From NCBI GenBank assembly GCA_023678885.1, contig CM042979.1, forward strand, positions 25,968,981 to 26,032,980: a stretch of DNA of 64,000 bases, written 5' to 3'. Under the pieces are notes generated by a model that saw only the letters and a list, made by a program, of their open reading frames with translations, searched no databases and was not told where the DNA came from. Shown piece by piece: positions 58,948 to 64,000 of the stretch. Numbering within the stretch: position 1 is the stretch's first letter; each line of letters begins with the position of its first letter. Source of the DNA: Pogostemon cablin. Lineage: Eukaryota > Streptophyta > Magnoliopsida > Lamiales > Lamiaceae. The position numbers were made by a program, and so were the translations under genes.

Positions 58948-60708
58948 TGTGATAGGTGGTCAATACCTAACTCACCACACAACACACATAGGACAAGGTT
59001 GAAGCAGTGATTAGAAAACTGGACTGGAGAACAAACTGGTAGCTCCAACGACTCGAGGTCGGACAGGTCCAACCGGACGGTTCAACCAAAAAAATAAAAA
59101 TTGCATATTTTTAATTATATTTTAAAATATATATTAAAAAATATAATAAATAAAATTATTAAACAAAAACACATATTATTAGTTAAATTTCAGCCCATAT
59201 GAGTTATGACAATTGGCCCATATAATATTATTAAAGCAAAGCCCACTTCCACCACCTATATGAATCTTAGGGTTTCACTAATGGAATCTCATTCTTTAAT
59301 TTTTAAATCATCTAGCACCGTTCTCAATTCCCCCTCTCTCTCACTCAACGCCCTCTATCTCTTTTATCGCGCCCTCTCCGTATCTCTTTCTCTATTTTCT
59401 CAATTCAGTAATTGTAAGTCGTGATTCGTGCCTACTCTTATTCTCTTCTTCTTGATTTTACATTAATTTTTCTTCAGCCAAATCATTAGTTTCCTCTGGT
59501 GTGAAGATTTCACCAGTTTGCTGCAAAATATTTTTGGAAAGAGACCTTTTTTAAGTCAGCAATAGAAGCCCAAACTTATGGAATTGTTGGTAGATTCACT
59601 TCTGAAAGGGCTTTTAAAAATTTTCTTTTTTTAATTTGATATTGGAAACACTACAGAGACTCTCAGCGTTTTAAATTTTATTAAATATATAAAAAAATTG
59701 AATAACCAGCGATTATCGATTAGTTCGGTTTGTCTGGTTTTCCCAGTTTGAACTGGTTCTTAGCGGTCTAACTCAAAAAATGGTTTTAGGAGTCTTTCAG
59801 ACCGATTTCTAAGTCAGTTCCCGGTTCAACTGGTTGAACCAGTCGGTCCGGTCCGATTTTCTAATCACTGTGTTGAAGTCCCCCAAGTCTATCCTGCCAA
59901 GGTAATCCGAGCTCTCCTCGCCCGAGCCGAGGCCTATCGATCCGAGGTCATCCTGCTAAAGTCAAGGTCTTCCCGCAGAGCTCTGTCTTGCCAAGGTCCG
60001 AGGTCTACCCTGCCAAGGTCCGAGGTCTTTCGGTCGAGTTAAAGTCTGTCCTGCCAAGGTAATCCGAGCTCTCCATGCCCGAGCCGAGCTCCACCCTGTC
60101 AGGATCTGAGCTCTCCATGCCTGAGTCGAGCTCTTTCCTGCCAAGGTCTGAACTCTACATGCCAAAGGTGAGCTATGTCCTTCCAAGCTCTCCACGCTAG
60201 AGGTGAGCTCTTGCCGAGGTCTTCCAAAACTGGAGTCCTTAGGATGGCTAGTAGATGACTTGTCAAGTCATCTATCACATCATTGTCAGGCTTTCCCATC
60301 TCCCAAAATAAGATTTGTATCTCCTGCATTTAATCCCTACATGCTACTAGCCTAGAGCATTTATTGCTAGAATAGTAGGCTCACCCCATTTGTATAATAG
60401 GGGGCCGCACCTTCATCTTCAACCTCAGTTCCATCTTCAACCTTACCTGCATCACCACCATCAATACTGATCCAAGCTCACCTTCACCATCAAACTTCTC
60501 CCCACTATAAAAGGAGAATTATCTCCCACCATACAAAAAAAAATACAGAGAGAAACAAACTCTCTACTTTAAATTTCCATAAACGTGGGAGGAATTCTTG
60601 AGTCTTCTTCCTCCATACTTTCTCCATATTATGTTTGATTAGTCCGATTAAACCATATAACAGCCACATTAAACACTCACTTCACCCATTAAAATTTGAC
60701 TATCGACA
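58948..60708 (+). mobile_element. 3' LTR of the Tat-like element, containing a hAT insertion
   Basis: Its length is 1761 bp; removing the 866-bp hAT element and the 8-bp duplication leaves 887 bp, matching the 893-bp 5' LTR. A further stretch near 60425-60490 differs from the 5' copy by an insertion. Confidence 0.88.
59005..59870. mobile_element. Non-autonomous hAT element in an LTR (866 bp)
   Basis: The ends are CAGTGATTAGAAAA and its inverse TTTTCTAATCACTG, followed by GGACCGG-type words. The flanks are GGTTGAAG (58997-59004) and TGTTGAAG (59871-59878), an 8-bp duplication with one change. Subterminal GGTTCAACC/GGTTGAACC repeats lie at both ends. The interior (59200-59650) has GGCCCA, a TTAGGGTTTC word and a CT-rich leader, like a gene's promoter and 5' UTR, but no transposase. 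Confidence 0.85.
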
Positions 60709-60818
60709 CTTTTCATGATTATGCATGGTATGCAGTAAGGACAATTAAACATGCTTCTCAATTCATTTACGACATCAATATCAATATTTAATCAAAATAA
60801 AACAACAAATGAATTTCA

Positions 60819-61015
60819 AATCACACAGATCCACTTCTGGAACAACAACTTCACATCGAATCACACATATCCATTTTTAGAATAACAACTTCACATCGGA
60901 TCACACAGATCCTTATAAATGATATATTCTCAGATCACACAGATCTATATTCAATAGTTTTCGATCACACAGATCTATATAGGATAATGATATTATCTCA
61001 AATCACATAGATCTG
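60819..61015. repeat. Cluster of ATCACACAGATC words in the solo LTR, right arm
   Basis: The 12-mer ATCACACAGATC or a one-base variant occurs about seven times, the first two units carrying AACAACAACTTCACATCG at a ~41-base step. Confidence 0.8.
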
Positions 61016-61264
61016 CAACTTGTATCATAAATTTATCACAAATAATTTACAAAATAATATTTAGTTGCATATGAATGCATACTTTTCTTAAATTACATAA
61101 ATCCACAGCTTGTATCACAAATAATTCATAACATAATGACCACATATTAATCATAAATAATTCACACACAACACATGTTTATGTATTGTAGTTGGACTTC
61201 TACTTAACTTAACTTCGATAGTAATGATACCATAGCCTTCGTGAAGAACTGTAACTACTTATCT

Positions 61265-61355
61265 CCCGTTCCGGCATGCTCCTCTTTTCCTCTCTTCCCT
61301 CTCTCTCTCTCTTTCTCTCCTTCTCCTTTCTCTCTCTTTCTCTCTCTCTTTTTTC
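61265..61355. repeat. CT-rich tract in the solo LTR
   Basis: Some 90 bases of CTCTCTTT. The opposite strand gives a Lys/Glu/Arg-rich open frame that is an artefact of the tract. Confidence 0.85.
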
Positions 61356-61904
61356 CTGGATTCACTTTTGGGGTCACCTCACCACACCCATTTATATACC
61401 TGTGAGATGGGGGTAAGTTGTTGTCACCGCACCCCCCAACCAATAATATTTTTTAAAAATTATTATTATTATGGATAAACTTCATTCAACATTATCAATT
61501 TGTTATAGATATACATCATCTAATTTTATCCATTTATTATAGATAGACATGTAGTATTTAATATCTAAAATATGCTACATTTATAAATTAATATGAATAT
61601 GTGTACATTTTCTTTTCACTATTATTATACGAAAATACGTGTGATACTTAATAATTAAAAAATAATGTATTTATACACATGAGACAATTTAATTATATAT
61701 ACAAATTAATGCAAGTATATATTTATGCACTTATATATATTCACATATTGTCACCCTTAATATCATAAATGTAAAGAAAAATAAATGTAAAGACAATTAC
61801 CACATAATTACCGCATAAATATCACGTAATTATAAAAATGCACAAAACAAAAATTAAATTATTTTGATACATGAGTAATGAGAAGCTCGGATGTTTACAA
61901 TAAT

Positions 61905-62320
61905 TAAATAGTCATGTTAGTTTTTTTTCTTTTATTAGGGGTATATTGGTAAACTTATCATAAAAATGGACAGTTTTATGAAAATTTGTTTGTGTGGGCC
62001 TTTTTTATTATTGCAGGTTCACTTTGGGCAGAAGGCCCAAAAACCTCTAATTTACATGACATCATCACAATGCTAACTTCGATTGTAGTTGTACTTCGCA
62101 CTTCACCGCACAATGCCAATGTACCTAGCACACCCTTTCCAAGAATTAAATTATAAAAATATGATTTTTAAATTTAAAGAAAACCATCTCAACATAAGAC
62201 ACCGAAAGAAACTATTTTCATATTATATTGTCTTTTATGTGTAAAATGAGGGTATATTTTTTCAAACAATTATATGTATTGAAAGTGTATATATTTAGAA
62301 ATATGTGAGACAAACTAATA
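61905..62320. other. Intergenic DNA right of the nested cluster
   Basis: No recognised feature. Confidence 0.45.
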
Positions 62321-62522
62321 CTCCCTCCAACCATTTAGAGGGTAATCGTTTGATTTTTACGCGTAAATTAAGGAGTACTATTATTATTTGTGTAGTGATT
62401 AGTTGTATTAGAAGGAAGTGGTGGATCATATGGTGTATTTTTTTATTAAATATGGAATATGATACCTTTAAAGTGGACGTTCAAATTGGTAAAATTGATA
62501 CCTTGTAAATGGCCGGAGTTAG
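62321..62522. mobile_element. Stowaway-like MITE
   Basis: Ends CTCCCTCCAACC and GGCCGGAGTTAG, TA-flanked, about 200 bp. Confidence 0.8.
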
Positions 62523-62754
62523 TATAATAGAGTGTGTGAATTTTTGTGGGACTTATTTAACACAAGATACAATTACGTGATTAATTTTGCATCTTGCAAG
62601 AATGGCCAAAAATATAAAGTTTAATTTTGATGGAAGTCTCATCTTTTATATTTTTATTTTATGAATCTAGAAATCGGTTCTAGTAGTGGAGTGAAAGGGC
62701 AGCTAGGTTATAACTTGATGAATGGGACCACTGGGTGTACAGTGATGATACGTA

Positions 62755-63058
62755 CTCCCTCCTTCCCTCCCAACAAGTATTTCATGTATTGGTGTGCGTG
62801 GAGTTTAAAAAAATTTTATATTTTTATGTATAAAGTAAGAAAGATAATATATATTTTAGTTGATTTAATAAAAAAAGTGTGTAAAGTTATTGAGAGATGT
62901 GAAAAAGTAAGTAAAAGTAAGTATTATATTGGGATGTGTGTAAAAAGTGAGTATTGTTATAATGTATTTTTTACCAAATTTAGTAAAATTAAAGTGTGAA
63001 ATACTTTGAGGGACGAATGAAAAAGGAAAGTGTGAAATACTTCGGGGGACGGAGGGAG
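62755..63058. mobile_element. Long-form Stowaway-like MITE (~304 bp)
   Basis: Ends CTCCCTCCTTCCCTCCC and TTCGGGGGACGGAGGGAG, TA-flanked. The open frame of 112 codons crossing it is not a gene. Confidence 0.85.
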
Positions 63059-63079
63059 TACTCAATATTGCTAGATCAT

Positions 63080-63390
63080 GGTGTACCCCACCATTAGGGG
63101 CCCCCACCACCCCTGCCCTGGGGATTGGTGGAGGAGGTAAATAGCAGAATGTGCCTCAAGTGACTTATAAAGAGGGCCCCCACCACCCCTGCCCTGGGGA
63201 TTGGTGGAGGAGGTAAATAGCAGAATGTGCCTCAAGTGACTTATAAAGAGGGCTCACTGTTTAACTTGTGCTTGCAAGGGGCCAAATCCATGCTAAAGGC
63301 AGGATTCGAACCCCCACCCTGCAGCAACAAGCTCAGTTGGAAGGTCTTTCCACCCTCCCCTCTACCACTTGAGCTATGCCCTCCCTTCGT
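63080..63390 (-). mobile_element. tRNA-derived SINE with an internal tandem duplication
   Basis: On the minus strand GGAGGGCATAGCTCAAGTGG starts the element with an A box (63376-63365), and GGTTCGAATCC is a perfect B box (63312-63302). The body then runs toward lower coordinates. The A-B spacing is longer than in a tRNA, so it is a tRNA-derived head and not a tRNA gene. Two 76-bp copies make up part of the body. No clear target duplication was found. Confidence 0.65.
63101..63252. repeat. 76-bp tandem duplication within the SINE
   Basis: 63101-63176 and 63177-63252 are identical or nearly so, starting CCCCCACCACCCCTGCCCTG. The near identity points to a recent event or an assembly artefact. 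Confidence 0.9.
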
Positions 63391-63655
63391 CACACGTTAA
63401 ATTTTACATTTTTTATTTTGATTTGTCCCAAGTTAAGAGTTTACATTTTATTTTTTTTGTTGAGTTAGCCCACACAAATTAATTATTCGATGTAAGGGCA
63501 CACACAACACTAATACAACTATCCATTTTATATTAAATATGTCAAAGACTTCAATAGGCCCGTCTTTTTTCTTAAACTGATACAACCGGATCCTTTTATT
63601 AAATATATGGGTAAAAAAATTAAATGGGTTAGCGCGCGCCTATTTCTCATTCCAG
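63391..63655. other. Stowaway-like fragment and spacer
   Basis: CACACAACACTAATACAACTA and TATTAAATATG near 63490-63540 are Stowaway-interior words, but the termini are not intact. Confidence 0.4.
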
Positions 63656-63656
63656 C

Positions 63657-64000
63657 TACTGTTCTCTTTTCTCTCTCTTTCCCCTCTCTCTCTTGTTCTC
63701 TTTTCTCTCTCTTTCCTCTCTCTCTTGTCTCTCGCCTCCTCTTTCTTCTTTCTATCTTATTTTCTCTCTCCATCTCTAATCTGTTGAATCATTGACATCG
63801 CCGGCGGTTTTCAACAGCGAACTCCAGTAACGGCGAAGGGCAACTGAGTCAACACGGTATGTCCGTGCAATCGCTCTGACTGAGTCAACACGCCCGACGC
63901 CACCGCCTTTCATTGAGCTCACTCTGACGATGAACACAGCGATAGTAGGGCTTCGGCGGCGTACTCCATCGCGCGATTCGAGATCTTCAAAACGATCTTC
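63657..64000 (+). other. CT-rich leader and possible 5' end of a gene running off the window
   Basis: 63660-63775 is a TTCTCTCTCTTTCC-type pyrimidine tract like a plant 5' UTR. The following 220 bases are GC-rich and rich in CGCCG words. An ATG at 63930 opens a frame of 23 codons still open at the edge. It could also be part of another transposon, as a similar CT tract lies in the solo LTR. Confidence 0.3.

Larger units (their letters stand above)
47662..60708 (+). mobile_element. Gypsy (Tat-like) LTR retrotransposon, defective, hosting two further insertions
   Basis: LTRs at 47662-48554 and 58948-60708 both start TGTGATAGGTGGTCAA and end ATCGACA. The target duplication CTTTT is exact (47657-47661 and 60709-60713). 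A gag-type frame starts at 48601. There is no protease, reverse transcriptase or integrase, so it depended on a partner element. It is inserted in the solo LTR, its gag is split by the element at 48670-56637, and its 3' LTR by a hAT. By eye the LTRs differ at roughly a tenth of sites, so the insertion is not recent. Confidence 0.85.
46918..61899. mobile_element. Solo LTR (~1.93 kb without insertions), split by younger elements
   Basis: The left arm is 46918-47661 and the right arm 60714-61899. The left end is TGACACGATCC and the right end GGATGTTTACA, flanked by ATAAT on both sides (46913-46917 and 61900-61904). No internal retrotransposon sequence lies between the arms other than the nested elements, so this is a solo LTR left by LTR-LTR recombination. 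Both arms contain short tandem repeats. A fragment resembling its right end lies in the hAT at 9858-11600. Confidence 0.6.

Noticed and set aside
61255..61443. Minus-strand Lys/Glu/Arg-rich frame
   Set aside because: It is the translation of a CT microsatellite-like tract in the solo LTR.
62661..62999. 112-codon frame
   Set aside because: Most of it is the interior of a Stowaway MITE.
63302..63386. A functional tRNA gene on the minus strand
   Set aside because: The A-B box distance is too long and no acceptor stem or anticodon arm can be formed; it is a SINE head.

Overview
This window is nuclear DNA of a dicotyledonous plant. It is very AT-rich, its introns follow the GT/AG rule with T-rich acceptors, its promoters carry plant signals (TGGGCC site II motifs, TATA boxes), and it holds plant-only protein families (PRONE-type RopGEF, 8-cysteine lipid-transfer-like protein). 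I cannot name the species; an asterid is only a guess.

Five genes can be supported, all in the first 38 kb. (1) 4795-6292 (+): a two-exon, 79-residue secreted cysteine-rich peptide resembling the ESF1/PCP-B group. (2) 15371-18777 (+): Mediator subunit MED10, five coding exons, 189 aa, with a probable 5' UTR exon near 11.84-11.90 kb and a ~3.45 kb leader intron. (3) 29927-31907 (+): a five-exon, 140 aa uncharacterised plant protein ending in NWWKGSLYY. (4) 32393-33605 (-): an 8-cysteine lipid-transfer-like secreted protein, 116 aa, whose last five residues come from a 17-nt terminal exon. (5) 34670-37165 (-): a RopGEF (PRONE) of 562 aa in seven exons. They do not form an operon or an obvious pathway: one is general transcription machinery, one a small-GTPase activator, two are secreted cysteine-rich proteins and one is unknown.

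Most of the rest is transposable elements. The left edge (1-3483) is part of a minus-strand LTR retrotransposon with an initiator-tRNA-Met primer site. Between the genes lie hAT-type elements with 8-bp target duplications (9858-11600, 19366-20302, 28455-28737), Mutator-type foldback MITEs with 9-bp duplications (7098-7358, 7708-7958, 18967-19230), CACTA remnants (23055-24411, 25021-26069), a LINE reverse-transcriptase fragment (26847-27009, -) and at least twelve Stowaway-like MITEs with TA targets, several nested inside other MITEs.

From 46.9 to 61.9 kb there is a four-layer nest. A solo LTR (TSD ATAAT) is split by a Tat-like gypsy element (TSD CTTTT). That element's gag is split by a second, Athila-like, pol-less gypsy element (TSD CAGCT), and its 3' LTR is split by a hAT element. 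The right edge (61.9-64 kb) carries two Stowaways, a tRNA-derived SINE with an internal 76-bp duplication, and a CT-rich leader that may precede a gene running off the window.
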